A DNA stretch of 61,699 nucleotides from Flavobacterium sp. NKUCC04_CG (GCF_019345525.1 NZ_JAHKRA010000020.1:1-61699); one strand, 5' to 3'. Numbered from the stretch's first letter, positions 8,186 to 17,717 are shown. Translations and numbers: made by a program. Notes: generated by a model from the letters alone, not told the origin.

Positions 8186-8677
8186 CTAAAGAACCTCGTG
8201 AGTTTCCTTAATAATATCCATTACAAAAATACTTTTTGTCTGCGCTATACCTTCAATTTCGGTCAATTGGTTGACGAAGAAATTGTGGTAGCTATCCATG
8301 CTCTCTGCTAAGATTTTTAGCATAAAATCAAAATCACCAGATATATTATAACATTCTACAACTTCCTTAAACTGAAGTACTGTATTTATAAATTCCGACC
8401 CTGCCTTTTTGTTGTGTTTGCTCAACGTAATCATACAAAGCACCATAATGCCTTTGTCTACCTTTTTCTTGTCTAAAACCGCTACATATTGCTTAATTAC
8501 ACCGCTTCTTTCGAGCCGTTTGATTCGCTCATGGGTTGGTGTTGGACTTAAATTGATTTGACTCGAAATTTGACGTACTGTCCATTTTGCATTTTGCTCC
8601 AAAAGCTTTAGTATTTCGCGGTCTTTTTCATCTATTGCATAGCTGCTCTTTTTCGCTTGTTCTGTTTTGCTTGTCAT
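8186..8677 (-). CDS. Lrp/AsnC family transcriptional regulator
   Basis: 163 residues. An N-terminal winged helix-turn-helix (~17-75: DREILKLLEQNAKWTVRQIS, then LSPTPTHERIKRLERSGVI) is followed by the RAM/AsnC ligand-binding domain (~85-155: VECYNISGDFDFMLKILAES, FVMDII). These proteins respond to amino acids as octameric discs. It is divergent from the DHA2-type exporter at 8803, which makes the exporter its likely target, perhaps for amino acid or metabolite efflux. The shared upstream region contains repeated AGAACAAAT sites and one palindrome (see 8697-8736), fitting autoregulation. Confidence 0.93.
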   Translation of the reverse strand: MTSKTEQAKKSSYAIDEKDREILKLLEQNAKWTVRQISSQINLSPTPTHERIKRLERSGVIKQYVAVLDKKKVDKGIMVLCMITLSKHNKKAGSEFINTVLQFKEVVECYNISGDFDFMLKILAESMDSYHNFFVNQLTEIEGIAQTKSIFVMDIIKETHEVL

Positions 8678-8696
8678 AGTCGTTCGTATTCCGATA

Positions 8697-8736
8697 ATTT
8701 GTTCTTGTAAAAATACAAAAAATGAACATTTGTTCT
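8697..8736. promoter_or_regulatory. Candidate operator between the Lrp regulator and the exporter
   Basis: ATTTGTTCT occurs twice on the plus strand (8697-8705 and 8728-8736), 31 bp apart, close to three helical turns. The second copy is half of the perfect inverted repeat GAACA-TT-TGTTC at 8724-8735. Confidence 0.5.
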
Positions 8737-8775
8737 AAATTTTTATTTTTTTAATGACAGCTATACTTTAATATT

Positions 8776-8783
8776 TACTTTTG
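8776..8783 (+). promoter_or_regulatory. -7 box TACTTTTG for the exporter
   Basis: Matches TAnnTTTG, 20 bp before the ATG at 8803, with no clear -33 TTG. That absence would fit an activator-dependent promoter. Confidence 0.5.
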
Positions 8784-8802
8784 CGCGGACAAATTAAAAA
8801 AA

Positions 8803-10158
8803 ATGGAGTTAAAGAAGAACCTTGTTTTGATCATTGCCTCTATGGGCGTTTTCGTAGAAGCACTGGATATCGCTATTATAAACCTGACCATTCCCGCTAT
8901 TCAAAACCAATTTGCGGTGAGCAACGATACGCTTCAATGGCTGCAAACGCTTTATGTATTGCTCTACGGTGGTTTTTTAATCATCGGTGGAAAATTATCT
9001 GATGTCATCGGTCGTAAAACAATTTTTACCATCGGTGCGGCACTGTTCTTAATTAGTTCCTTGGGAGCTGGCTTGTCGAACTCCTTTGTGTCTTTAGCCT
9101 TTTTCAGAGCACTACAAGGGCTTGGAGCTGCTTTAATTATGCCTTCCGCATTATCAATCGTCACTCATACTTTTACCGAAACAAACGAACGAAGCAAAGC
9201 CATAGGAATCTTCAGCTCCTTTGCCGCTATAGGATCTGGAAGCGGTTTGGCTGTTGGTGGGCTAATCAGTACATATTGGGGATGGCACTGGGTTTTTTTA
9301 ATCAATGTCCCTATCCTCATAGTGGTATTGATAGCCTCATACTTTATACTTGAAAAGGACAAGATTGCAGCTCGTGTAGAAAAAACCGATTATTTATCCA
9401 GTATATTATTGGTTTTTAGCTTATTGCTTTTTACGTATGGCATTCATCAATTTGGTGCTTTTGAAAGCAATTATGTATCGATAAGCGTTTCTTTAACCAC
9501 AACAGTGGTCTTGTTTTTTATCATCTACAAAAGGTTAAAGAGCATACCAAACCCCTTGATTAATTTAAGCGTTTTTAATTCGAAAACCATCATTACAGCC
9601 AATGCAGTCTTCTTTACCTTAGGTTGCTTTTTTATAGGTTATCTATTCTTAATCGCTTTGATATTACAACGCGATATGGGCTATACCGCTGCCAAAGCAG
9701 GTTTGCTTTTAGTTCCGTTTAGCTTATTATCGGCCGCCGTAGCCAAGTTTTTACTTCCTTCCCTTATGAAAAGGGTAAAAACACTACAATTGGGCATTAT
9801 CGGCATGTCAATGATGTCTTTAGGTGGCGCATTGTTAGTGCTCACGTTGGTTTTTGACTATCCATTAATCCTCATTTTATTGTCTGCCGCCTGTGTGTCT
9901 GGTATTGGAATGACGATATGTTTTACCAGTTTATCGCTTTTATGTATACAAGATATCCCTTCCGAACATTACGGTCTTGCATCGAGTTTATCCAGCACGT
10001 CTTATTTTATGGGAGCGGGAATTGGGTTATCTGTTCTTACACTATTTATGCCTAAAGAAAATATGGATAGCGCTGTTAGCAACATCACTGTGATTATACT
10101 GTGTTGTTATGCCCTACTCGGACTCCTATTACTACTTTGGCGAAATCGCAATGCATAA
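8803..10158 (+). CDS. MFS transporter, DHA2 (EmrB/QacA-like) family
   Basis: 451 residues with about 13-14 hydrophobic segments. MFS motif A is GGKLSDVIGRK (~64-74). The TM1 motif with an acidic residue in a hydrophobic helix (VEALDIAIINLTIPAI) and the motif C-like GSGSGLAVGGLIS (~145-157) are typical of drug/H+ antiporters of the 14-TM subfamily. It probably exports a small toxic compound or metabolite with proton exchange at the inner membrane. It is divergent from an Lrp/AsnC regulator and ends at a bidirectional terminator shared with the convergent peptidase gene. Confidence 0.9.
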   Translation: MELKKNLVLIIASMGVFVEALDIAIINLTIPAIQNQFAVSNDTLQWLQTLYVLLYGGFLIIGGKLSDVIGRKTIFTIGAALFLISSLGAGLSNSFVSLAFFRALQGLGAALIMPSALSIVTHTFTETNERSKAIGIFSSFAAIGSGSGLAVGGLISTYWGWHWVFLINVPILIVVLIASYFILEKDKIAARVEKTDYLSSILLVFSLLLFTYGIHQFGAFESNYVSISVSLTTTVVLFFIIYKRLKSIPNPLINLSVFNSKTIITANAVFFTLGCFFIGYLFLIALILQRDMGYTAAKAGLLLVPFSLLSAAVAKFLLPSLMKRVKTLQLGIIGMSMMSLGGALLVLTLVFDYPLILILLSAACVSGIGMTICFTSLSLLCIQDIPSEHYGLASSLSSTSYFMGAGIGLSVLTLFMPKENMDSAVSNITVIILCCYALLGLLLLLWRNRNA

Positions 10159-10180
10159 ATCGAAAATCTAAAAACTCGAA

Positions 10181-10218
10181 AAAAAAGCCCAATTGGAAAA
10201 TTCCAATTGGGCTTTTTT
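10181..10218. terminator. Bidirectional terminator between the exporter and the prolyl oligopeptidase
   Basis: AAAAAAGCCCAATTGGAA, two bases, then its exact complement; an 18-bp perfect arm serving both convergent genes. Confidence 0.92.
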
Positions 10219-10233
10219 ACTAGTACAAAAAAA

Positions 10234-12351
10234 TTATTTTAATTTTCTAATACCCATATTATATAATGTAAATGCTTGCAAATCCACGTTTTCTTGAATG
10301 TTTTGAGCTACCGATTTACCAGCACCATGTCCGGCATTGGTTTCGATACGAATTAACATAGGATTGTTTCCTTTGTTTTTCGCTTGTAATTCTGCCGCAA
10401 ATTTAAAACTATGCGCAGGAACTACACGGTCATCATGATCTCCAGTAGTAATCATCGTCGCTGGATAAGATACTTCCTTCACGTTGTGTAATGGAGAGTA
10501 GCCTTTTAAATATTCAAACATTTCTTTACTGTCTTCAGCAGTTCCATAATCATAAGCCCATCCTGCTCCTGCAGTAAAGGTATGGTAACGCAACATATCC
10601 AAAACACCTACTGCCGGTAAAGCAACTTTCATCAAGTCCGGTCTTTGAGTCATGGTTGCACCAACCAAAAGCCCACCATTAGACCCTCCTTTAATAGCTA
10701 AGAAATCGGATGTTGTATATTTATTTTCAATTAAATATTCGGCAGCTGCAATAAAATCGTCAAATACATTTTGCTTTTTTAATTGCGTACCCGCTACATG
10801 CCATTCTTTACCGTATTCACCTCCACCTCTAAGGTTTGGAACAGCATATACACCACCATTCTCTAACCAAATAGCATTGGCAATACTAAAGCTCGGCGTT
10901 AAACTCACATTAAATCCACCGTAGGCATAAAGCATGGTTGGGTTTTTACCGTCCAATTTTAATCCTTTTTTATGTGTAATAATCATCGGAACCTTAGTAC
11001 CGTCTTTCGAGGTATAAAAAACTTGTTTGGATTCGAATTTATCCGCGTCAAAAGCCACTTTAGGTTTTTCGTATACCTTAGAAGTACCGTCTTTAGGTTC
11101 TAAAGAATAAATAGTTCCAGCCGTGATATAGTTAGTAAAAGAGAAATACAGGGTTTTGTCTGCTTTTTTACCAGAGAAACCACTTGCTGTTCCTATACCT
11201 GGCAATTTGATTTCTCGAATCAATTTACCTTCGTAATCGTACTGATTTACCATAGAAACGGCATCTTTCATATAATGAGCAAAGAAAAAACCACCCCCAG
11301 TTGTTGGAGATAAAACGTTTTTAGTTTCCGGAATAAAATCAACCCAATTTTCAGGTTTTGGATTAGACGCATCTACAGTAACTACTCGTGTATTAGGAGC
11401 TTTCCAGTCTGTTTCTATAAATAATTTACTACCTTGGTTTTCAATAACAGTACTGCTAGAATCAAAATTATCTACGATTTTAACAATAGGACTATTCGCC
11501 TTGGTCAAATCTTTAATATACAATTCGTTTCCATAGGTAGAATTCGCAGCGGTAATCACCAAATAATGATTGTCGTCCGTTACACTTCCTCCTACATAAC
11601 GCCTTTTCTGATCTTTACCGAAAATTACCTGGTCATCCTTCTGCGCCGTACCTAACTTGTGGAAATACAATTTGTGTTGATCGGTTTTGGAAGACAATTC
11701 ACTTCCTTGAGGTTTGTCATAACTAGAATAATAAAACCCTTCATTACCCAACCAAGAAACACCACTAAATTTCACATCAACAATGGTATCGCCAATAATC
11801 GTTTTAGTAAGCGCATCTAATACAATTACTTTTCTCCAATCACTTCCACCTTCAGAAATCGCATAGGCAGCCTTACTTCCATCAACTGAAAAATCTATAC
11901 CTCCTAAGGAAGTTGTACCGTCTTTTGAAAATTTATTAGGATCCAAGAAAACTTCTTCTTTACCGTCGGCTCCTTTACGGTAAATAACCGATTGATTCTG
12001 TAAGCCATTATTTTTGGAATAGTACGTATAATTTCCCTCAATAGAAGGAGCCCCAATTTTCTCGTAATTCCAAATTTTCTCCATTTGTTTTTTCAAATCT
12101 TCGCGGAATGGAATTTTATCTAAATATTCAAATGTCACTTCATTTTCAGCCTTAACCCAAGCCGCGGTCTCTGCAGAGCGATCGTCTTCTAACCAACGAT
12201 ATGGATCCGCCACTTGTTCCGAGAAATACGTATCCACTACATCACCTTTTTGAGTTTCCGGATACTTCAATACCATAACTTCTTCTTTAGGTTCTTGCTT
12301 ACAAGACAAAACGATGCTTGCAACAAGAAGGGTTGTTAGAGTTTTTTTCAT
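10234..12351 (-). CDS. Prolyl oligopeptidase (S9A), lipoprotein
   Basis: 705 residues, the normal length for prolyl endopeptidase plus an export signal. The lipobox is VLSC (Cys ~17), so it is anchored in a membrane facing the periplasm or surface. The N-terminal propeller domain starts with [14 protein letters not shown]. The catalytic domain has Ser557 in GGSNGG, the Asp in GDHDDRVVP (638-641) and His675 in NAGHGAG; GGFN (~475) fits the oxyanion region. It cleaves after proline in short peptides. It is monocistronic with a -7 box at 12384-12391 and a strong terminator. It belongs to a different S9 subfamily from the enzyme at 1068. Confidence 0.94.
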   Translation of the reverse strand: MKKTLTTLLVASIVLSCKQEPKEEVMVLKYPETQKGDVVDTYFSEQVADPYRWLEDDRSAETAAWVKAENEVTFEYLDKIPFREDLKKQMEKIWNYEKIGAPSIEGNYTYYSKNNGLQNQSVIYRKGADGKEEVFLDPNKFSKDGTTSLGGIDFSVDGSKAAYAISEGGSDWRKVIVLDALTKTIIGDTIVDVKFSGVSWLGNEGFYYSSYDKPQGSELSSKTDQHKLYFHKLGTAQKDDQVIFGKDQKRRYVGGSVTDDNHYLVITAANSTYGNELYIKDLTKANSPIVKIVDNFDSSSTVIENQGSKLFIETDWKAPNTRVVTVDASNPKPENWVDFIPETKNVLSPTTGGGFFFAHYMKDAVSMVNQYDYEGKLIREIKLPGIGTASGFSGKKADKTLYFSFTNYITAGTIYSLEPKDGTSKVYEKPKVAFDADKFESKQVFYTSKDGTKVPMIITHKKGLKLDGKNPTMLYAYGGFNVSLTPSFSIANAIWLENGGVYAVPNLRGGGEYGKEWHVAGTQLKKQNVFDDFIAAAEYLIENKYTTSDFLAIKGGSNGGLLVGATMTQRPDLMKVALPAVGVLDMLRYHTFTAGAGWAYDYGTAEDSKEMFEYLKGYSPLHNVKEVSYPATMITTGDHDDRVVPAHSFKFAAELQAKNKGNNPMLIRIETNAGHGAGKSVAQNIQENVDLQAFTLYNMGIRKLK

Positions 12352-12383
12352 TGTTTAATCTGATTTTTCTATTTGTATTCTAA

Positions 12384-12391
12384 CAAATATA
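12384..12391 (-). promoter_or_regulatory. -7 box TATATTTG for the prolyl oligopeptidase gene
   Basis: Minus-strand TAnnTTTG, 32 bases before the ATG; no clear -33 element. Confidence 0.5.
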
Positions 12392-12412
12392 GAGTTTTTA
12401 AAATAACCTTTT

Positions 12413-12443
12413 AAAAAAAGGCCTTGGAGATTTCCAAGGCCTT
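12413..12443 (-). terminator. Terminator after the DUF4625 gene
   Basis: Read on the minus strand, AAGGCCTTGGA pairs with TCCAAGGCCTT and is followed by a T7 run. It ends the four-gene unit starting at 16167. Confidence 0.88.
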
Positions 12444-12465
12444 ATAAAATAGGTTCTACAGTCTA

Positions 12466-12975
12466 CTAGTGATTGTGATCATGGTCGTCATGATCATCGT
12501 GATCGTCACCTGGTGTGCCAGCGGCTGCAATAACAATATTTCGCGCCACTTTAGACTCATTACCAGCATGATCTACTACATAAACCACAAAATGATACTT
12601 CCCTGGTTTGGCATTGGCAGCGATAATGATTTCATGATGATGTATATCTGCATTTTTCATTCCTTCCAAAGACCACGTTTTATTAAAAACGAAGGCTACT
12701 AAATCATCATTCTCCTTATTGCTGATGGATGAAGGATGGTTGTGATTATCAAAATTATTATGAATATCAACTTTGTATGATCCCAGCATCACATTATCAG
12801 ACACTTCCAAATCAAAGTGAACATCTTTTCCGGCTACCAAAACAGCTCCCTCCTTAGGAGCTATCAAATTGACCACCGGTCTTACCGTATCTATATTGTT
12901 ATCGTCGCTAGAGCAAGATGCTAATCCGAAAAAAGCGGTTAATGCTAAGATTGAAAATATTCTTATTGTTTTCAT
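12466..12975 (-). CDS. DUF4625 lipoprotein with His/Asp-rich C-terminal tail
   Basis: 169 residues. The lipobox is LASC (Cys ~21). The body has Ig-like strands and DUF4625 features (TVRPVVNLIAPKEG, then HFDLEVSDNVMLGSYKVDIH, and HFVVYVVDHAGNES). The C-terminus is DDHDDHDDHDHNH, a plain metal-binding run; further His residues occur in HNNFDNHNHP and DIHHHEI. It is the last gene of a unit with a TonB-dependent receptor and two small proteins. I infer capture of Zn, Cu or a similar ion at the cell surface or in the periplasm; the family function is not established. Confidence 0.82.
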   Translation of the reverse strand: MKTIRIFSILALTAFFGLASCSSDDNNIDTVRPVVNLIAPKEGAVLVAGKDVHFDLEVSDNVMLGSYKVDIHNNFDNHNHPSSISNKENDDLVAFVFNKTWSLEGMKNADIHHHEIIIAANAKPGKYHFVVYVVDHAGNESKVARNIVIAAAGTPGDDHDDHDDHDHNH

Positions 12976-13027
12976 TTGTATGTATTTTTATGTTGTAATT
13001 ATTTTAAACGATTTGTATTTATTCCTC

Positions 13028-13360
13028 TTAATTAAACAAATTACAGGGAGGACCACGCAAATAATAACCTATGAAAACGATCTTTTTAAACAGTTGAACC
13101 AATATGCCATCTAACTGCTGGATATTCATAGTAAAATTTGGAATACCAAAATCGTACAATAGCAAAAGCATCGAAGGTGTTTTAAAAAGACTTTGGTCGC
13201 AATAGTGTATATTGCTCTTATTCGACACCAACGACTTGACTGTCAATTCTCTTGAAAAATCATGTTTGATTATCCAAAAATGAAGTGTATTATTAATTTG
13301 AGGAACTAGAAAAATCCACAAAAACACACATCCAATATGTTTTTTAAAATACCTCATCAT
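13028..13360 (-). CDS. Small membrane-anchored protein ending RGPPCNLFN
   Basis: 110 residues, not recognised as a named family. One N-terminal hydrophobic segment (~9-22) is followed by a polar region and a C-terminal Arg-Gly-Pro-Pro motif close to the end. The protein encoded at 15802 also ends in R-A-P-P with a phenylalanine. That C-terminal signature is typical of small proteins near metal-responsive TonB receptors and of DUF2946-like proteins. It starts 5 bp after the receptor's stop, so the two are cotranscribed. A role in metal handling is inferred from context only. A second Met immediately follows the first. Confidence 0.6.
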   Translation of the reverse strand: MMRYFKKHIGCVFLWIFLVPQINNTLHFWIIKHDFSRELTVKSLVSNKSNIHYCDQSLFKTPSMLLLLYDFGIPNFTMNIQQLDGILVQLFKKIVFIGYYLRGPPCNLFN

Positions 13361-13365
13361 TTGTT

Positions 13366-15729
13366 CTAAAAAGGAATCTGTATCATTAGTTGTATGCTAC
13401 GTCCTAATTCCGGAACTTCTAACGGACGGTAAAAGCTGGTATGATTCAACACCTTGGCATCGGCTAGGTTCGTGGCAGACAATTGCATTGTCATTTTAAA
13501 TTTACCCCATTCCAAATCCGTGGCTGCAGCGGCGCCAAACAATTTATAACTCGGTGTTATATCTTCATTTTGAGCAATACGACTTTGTTCAGAGCTCCAT
13601 TTAACATTAGCACTTAGCGTTGAGTTTTTAAAGTGCTTCCACTCTTTAAAACGATATTCCAACTGCCCAAAAAGATTCATAGGTGGTGAGAATGGCAAGG
13701 GGTAATTACTACTGGATTGATCGGTGATTTGTCTGTTATACAAATACTCAAAAACCACTTCAGCATACCACTTTTCCCATAAAGTTTTTTCCACTTTCCA
13801 TTCTATTCCAGTAAGCAATGCCTTGGATTGGGTATATTGATAAACCTGTCCCCCATCGGGAAGTATTGAAAAAACACCTGACGGCTTTAAAAAGATATAG
13901 TTGTTAAAATAATACACATAAGGACTCAGTTCTGACTTAAACCCGGCCATTTCAAAGTTCACACGTAAGTCGGCAGCAAATCCACGTTCAGGTTTTAAAT
14001 CCGGATTACCCAATTCATGTCTAAAAGCGCCGTGATGTACGCCATTTGCACTAAGCTCAATGGCTGTTGGGAATCTAAAAACAGTCCCTACAGTTGCTGC
14101 TAAATTCCAATGTTCATGCATTTGCCACTTTCCGCCAACCATAGCATTAAAACTGCTGTAATCCTTATCTAACTGTTTACTTCTTTGCGCATAACGGACT
14201 GCCGTTTGTTCTGATTCTTGATTTTGAATTAAAAAATCATACAGCAAGTTGTCGTAAAAGGGACGTATTTGCATTTTCGCATAATCAAATCGCGCTCCAG
14301 CCTGTAAGCTAATATCATCTGAAAACTGGTGTTCGTGAATGGCATAAGCTCCTATAGAAGATCGATTAAATTTCGGCAATAAAAACCCGTATCCCGATAT
14401 GGTGTTGTTCTGGTAATTCTGTTGAAAACCAAAGGTCGTTTTATGATTGTTTACAGAAATGTGTTCGTATTTCGCATTGATATCAAAAGTATTCAGGTTG
14501 AATTCCAATTCTAAATCGGGATTGGTTTCCGGCGCCTTTTGATCGTTGTAATGGGTATGAAAAGCACTCCATTCCTGCCTTTTATTATTTTGAAAAGCAA
14601 GTACTACCTTAAGTTTATCATCGTTCTTCAAAGTCCAAACCGAAGAGTTTGTAACCTTAAAATGATTGACATTTTGCCTAGGGTAATCTATATTTCTACT
14701 GTCTCCATCATCTTGAACTGCAGCTATGGAAGGCAATCCGTGTGATCCCGTAAAAAAACCACTTTTGTTGTACACATTGCTAAAACTCAATATGTTTTGA
14801 AAAGATTCACCAACATACCCTATTTGCCCGTATAAATCCATTTCTCTACCGGCCGTGTTTTTCATCCTGCGGTTGTAAATTGGTATTTCAGTATTGAGGT
14901 AGATGATTTGATCAGTTGGTACGCGATAATCACCATATTCTTGGGCTGTAGCTTTCAATTTATAGAAAAATCGATCGCCACGGCTTTGTATGTGTATCGA
15001 GGTGCCCAATGTTTCATTAACCGACTTACCCAAAAGAGTAGCTTGGCCGGAAAAAGAATGTATCTGTGGGATTTTTTCGTTATTGATTTGAATAACGCCG
15101 CCCATGGCATCGCTGCCATATTCCAAAGTTCCTACTCCTTTGATTACTTCCACCTCTTCGGTATTTAACGCATCTATTTCCAATCCGTGATCGGCTCCCC
15201 ATTGTTGCCCTTCTTGTTTGGCTCCATTTTCTGCAACGGCTACTCGGTTAAACCCCAATCCACGTATAATGGGCTTTGAGGCTCCAGATCCAATTTCCAT
15301 AGCATTAACTCCAGGCAAGCGCTCTAAAGTTTTTGCAAAGGAACCTGAGAAGTTTTTCGCCAAGTCACTTTGAGTTACTTTCTCGGTATTATAAATGGTC
15401 TTCTTTTGTGCTGTATTAACGATTACTTGCTCCAAAAAGATGCTTTCCGGCTTTAAATGAAGATGTAAATCCAGATTTCCCTTTACTTGTATTACGGTAT
15501 CCAAGGTTTGATACCCCATATAAATAATTTGCAAAGGATATGTTCCTGCCATTAAGGGGGTGGTTTTAAACTTACCCTGTATATCAGTACTATAATATTT
15601 TTGATCAATAGAAATGGTGCTTCCGCTTAAGACTTGCGCGTGGTCGTTCATCACTCGTCCGGAAACGATGTACTGAGCCCGACCGACACTAGCAGTCATT
15701 AAGAAAAAAGCGAGTATATAAATTCGCAT
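13366..15729 (-). CDS. TonB-dependent receptor with carboxypeptidase-like N-terminal domain
   Basis: 787 residues of outer-membrane beta-barrel transporter. A signal peptide (1-18, ending GRAQ) is followed by a carboxypeptidase-D regulatory-like domain (~20-95: VSGRVMNDHAQVLSGSTISI), the plug domain (~105-225: LAKNFSGSFAKTLERLPGVN, then KPIIRGLGFNRVAV, then EYGSDAMGGVIQIN) and the barrel, ending in Phe (IQLMIQIPF). The plug stretch QQWGADHGLEIDA carries a His and acidic residues and resembles metal-type receptors. Two small proteins and a His-tailed lipoprotein in the same unit also point to metal uptake. The substrate is inferred, not shown. Confidence 0.92.
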   Translation of the reverse strand: MRIYILAFFLMTASVGRAQYIVSGRVMNDHAQVLSGSTISIDQKYYSTDIQGKFKTTPLMAGTYPLQIIYMGYQTLDTVIQVKGNLDLHLHLKPESIFLEQVIVNTAQKKTIYNTEKVTQSDLAKNFSGSFAKTLERLPGVNAMEIGSGASKPIIRGLGFNRVAVAENGAKQEGQQWGADHGLEIDALNTEEVEVIKGVGTLEYGSDAMGGVIQINNEKIPQIHSFSGQATLLGKSVNETLGTSIHIQSRGDRFFYKLKATAQEYGDYRVPTDQIIYLNTEIPIYNRRMKNTAGREMDLYGQIGYVGESFQNILSFSNVYNKSGFFTGSHGLPSIAAVQDDGDSRNIDYPRQNVNHFKVTNSSVWTLKNDDKLKVVLAFQNNKRQEWSAFHTHYNDQKAPETNPDLELEFNLNTFDINAKYEHISVNNHKTTFGFQQNYQNNTISGYGFLLPKFNRSSIGAYAIHEHQFSDDISLQAGARFDYAKMQIRPFYDNLLYDFLIQNQESEQTAVRYAQRSKQLDKDYSSFNAMVGGKWQMHEHWNLAATVGTVFRFPTAIELSANGVHHGAFRHELGNPDLKPERGFAADLRVNFEMAGFKSELSPYVYYFNNYIFLKPSGVFSILPDGGQVYQYTQSKALLTGIEWKVEKTLWEKWYAEVVFEYLYNRQITDQSSSNYPLPFSPPMNLFGQLEYRFKEWKHFKNSTLSANVKWSSEQSRIAQNEDITPSYKLFGAAAATDLEWGKFKMTMQLSATNLADAKVLNHTSFYRPLEVPELGRSIQLMIQIPF

Positions 15730-15801
15730 TTTACTTATTTTTAAAACAATTACAATAAGCTCTTAAAGGATGTCATATCCCAAGAGTTCCATTCTCGTTA
15801 T

Positions 15802-16167
15802 TTAAAATAAAGCTGGGGGTGCACGAAGCGAAAAGAAAATAGAAGTAACCGTATAGAATGGTACCTCTACTAGGGTTTTTATAGGATTGTAATGGGTGTT
15901 TTCCACAACTTGGAAAACCAAACTTTCTGTTTGCAAGAAAGGACTTAGAAAAAAATCACAGGCAAAACACTTTTCCATAGCGTGTTCGGCTGTAGAAAAA
16001 TGCGTGGACTGATTGTCGTTTTGCGAAGTCAAAGTGGCGGTTTTCACATCCGTAAAAGAGTGCAAATCGTCCGAAAAATGCGATAAACTATGCGCAAACT
16101 GAAACACTACTGTAAATAGCAGTGCAGTTATAAGCAATAATTTTGATATGGCATTTTTACTTTTCAT
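15802..16167 (-). CDS. Small Cys/His protein ending LRAPPALF (DUF2946-like)
   Basis: 121 residues. An N-terminal hydrophobic segment (LLLITALLFTVVFQFAHSL) precedes His-rich stretches (HSLSHFSDDLHSF) and a CFAC pair (~78-81), and the C-terminus is SLRAPPALF. Arrangement and tail resemble DUF2946-type proteins, which often accompany copper or zinc transport genes. It is first in the unit with the TonB receptor (72 bp apart). I chose ATG 16167 over ATG 16188: the minus-strand -7-like box TATATTTG lies at 16180-16173, so even 16167 would be at or very near the 5' end of the transcript. Confidence 0.65.
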   Translation of the reverse strand: MKSKNAISKLLLITALLFTVVFQFAHSLSHFSDDLHSFTDVKTATLTSQNDNQSTHFSTAEHAMEKCFACDFFLSPFLQTESLVFQVVENTHYNPIKTLVEVPFYTVTSIFFSLRAPPALF

Positions 16168-16172
16168 AAGCG

Positions 16173-16180
16173 CAAATATA
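16173..16180 (-). promoter_or_regulatory. -7-like box directly before the small Cys/His gene
   Basis: TATATTTG on the minus strand, only 5 bases from the ATG at 16167. If real, the mRNA is leaderless. Confidence 0.35.
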
Positions 16181-16321
16181 GATAACAATCCGCGCTTTAA
16201 AAAAATTTTACCTATTTTTTGTGAAGGAAGCGTTTTAAGAATTATTGAAAATTGGTTTTTTTTGGCAAAAATTTGGGTTTTATATGGCGTTTTTCCTCCA
16301 ATTCGATTCCGTATGTTTTAG

Positions 16322-16329
16322 TACTTTTG
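16322..16329 (+). promoter_or_regulatory. -7 box TACTTTTG for the aromatic amino acid permease
   Basis: Matches TAnnTTTG, 75 bases before the ATG, giving a leader of about 70 bases. No -33 TTG at the expected distance. Confidence 0.45.
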
Positions 16330-16404
16330 TCTTAAATTAATGATTGTTGTCCTAGAGAATTATCCCTTTTTTACTACAAAAACAGTAATTCAAATCAAAT
16401 AAAA

Positions 16405-17592
16405 ATGAAAAACAGACTTTTAGGCAGTATTTTGCTCGTAGCGGGCTCTTCTATTGGAGGAGGTATGTTGGCTATGCCTATAACTTCTGCCGGTGTTGGC
16501 TTTATCGGAATCAGTATATTACTCGTCCTGATCTGGTTTGCCATGTGTTATACTGCTTTGTTGATGGTTCGAGTTTACCGTTATAACAATCCTACGGACG
16601 GTTTTGACACTTTAACCAAAAAATATTTGGGTGCTTTTGGTAATAATATGGCAGGATTCAGTTTGTTATTTTTGATTTATGCCCTCACGGCAGCTTATAT
16701 ATCTGGTGGCGGCAGTATTTTAAACGACCAACTGCAACGTTGGTTCAGCGTTCCAATTGACGCGCGTTGGGGTGCTGTTTTATTCACTTTACTATTCGGC
16801 GGCATAGTAACCATTAGCACCCGATGGGTCGATTTGTTTTCCCGTATGCTTTTTTTAACAAAAATCGTTTTCCTTATCCTCTTATTAATAATCTTGTTTC
16901 CCTACGTGCAACAGGATAATTTACTTCAGCTACCGATAGAAAAAGGATTGATTTTTACTGCGATTCCCGTAGTATTTACTTCGTTCGGATTTCATGGCAG
17001 TATTCCCAGTATCGTAAAATACCTCAATGGCGATGAAAAAAAACTGAATAAAGCTTTTATTCTAGGCAGTCTTATACCGCTCTTGATTTACCTATTTTGG
17101 CAGTTTGTCGTTTTAGGTAGTTTTGACCAATCGACATTTATGGGGTTACTCAAACAACATTTAGGTTTGGAAGGTTTGATTATAAGTATTCGCGAAATGG
17201 CACAAACGCCTCTAATTCGCGATGCTTTTAACATCTTTGCCGCAACGGCTTTAGGAACGTCTTTCCTCGGAGTTAGTATTGGGCTTTTTGATTACTTTAT
17301 GGATTGGACAAAGCGGAAAAAAACATTGCAACAGCGAAGTATTGTTGGTTTATTGACCTTTATACCTCCCTTGATTTTTGTACTTTTTTATCCTCAAGGA
17401 TTTATACTAGCATTGGGATATGCTGCTATTGCAGGAGTTATTTTGGCGCTTCTTATACCGACTTTTCTATTTGTAAAAGCCATGCGTTTTCACGAGATTA
17501 AAATCCCAATATGGCAATATGGTATTTTAGCTTTTATTCTAGTACTTTCCCTAGTTATCATTTGTTCTCAATTGTGGATAGCCTTGTACTAA
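16405..17592 (+). CDS. Aromatic amino acid permease (HAAAP family, TyrP/Mtr-like)
   Basis: 395 residues with 11 hydrophobic segments. The N-terminal family signature is GSSIGGGMLAMPITSAG (~15-31), the unwound TM1 with the substrate-binding glycines. TFIPPLIFVLFYPQGFILAL near residue 320 is also typical of this family, which imports tyrosine or tryptophan with protons. FTSFGFHGSIPSIVKYL (~193-209) matches the conserved TM6 region. It is monocistronic and converges on asd, with a shared terminator at 17680-17712. Which aromatic amino acid is used cannot be told. Confidence 0.9.
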   Translation: MKNRLLGSILLVAGSSIGGGMLAMPITSAGVGFIGISILLVLIWFAMCYTALLMVRVYRYNNPTDGFDTLTKKYLGAFGNNMAGFSLLFLIYALTAAYISGGGSILNDQLQRWFSVPIDARWGAVLFTLLFGGIVTISTRWVDLFSRMLFLTKIVFLILLLIILFPYVQQDNLLQLPIEKGLIFTAIPVVFTSFGFHGSIPSIVKYLNGDEKKLNKAFILGSLIPLLIYLFWQFVVLGSFDQSTFMGLLKQHLGLEGLIISIREMAQTPLIRDAFNIFAATALGTSFLGVSIGLFDYFMDWTKRKKTLQQRSIVGLLTFIPPLIFVLFYPQGFILALGYAAIAGVILALLIPTFLFVKAMRFHEIKIPIWQYGILAFILVLSLVIICSQLWIALY

Positions 17593-17679
17593 CACCACAC
17601 TTAAATACTTAAACAAGCTACACCAGATCTTTATACCTCCCCCTATCTAATCCAGAATAAAGTAAAAGGCAGTAAAAAC

Positions 17680-17712
17680 AAAAAAGAAAGAACTTTCGTC
17701 CTTTCTTTTTTT
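17680..17712. terminator. Terminator between the permease and asd
   Basis: AAAAAAGAAAG pairs with CTTTCTTTTTT across a 10-base loop; A and T runs on both sides make it usable in both directions. Confidence 0.8.
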
Positions 17713-17717
17713 ATGTG

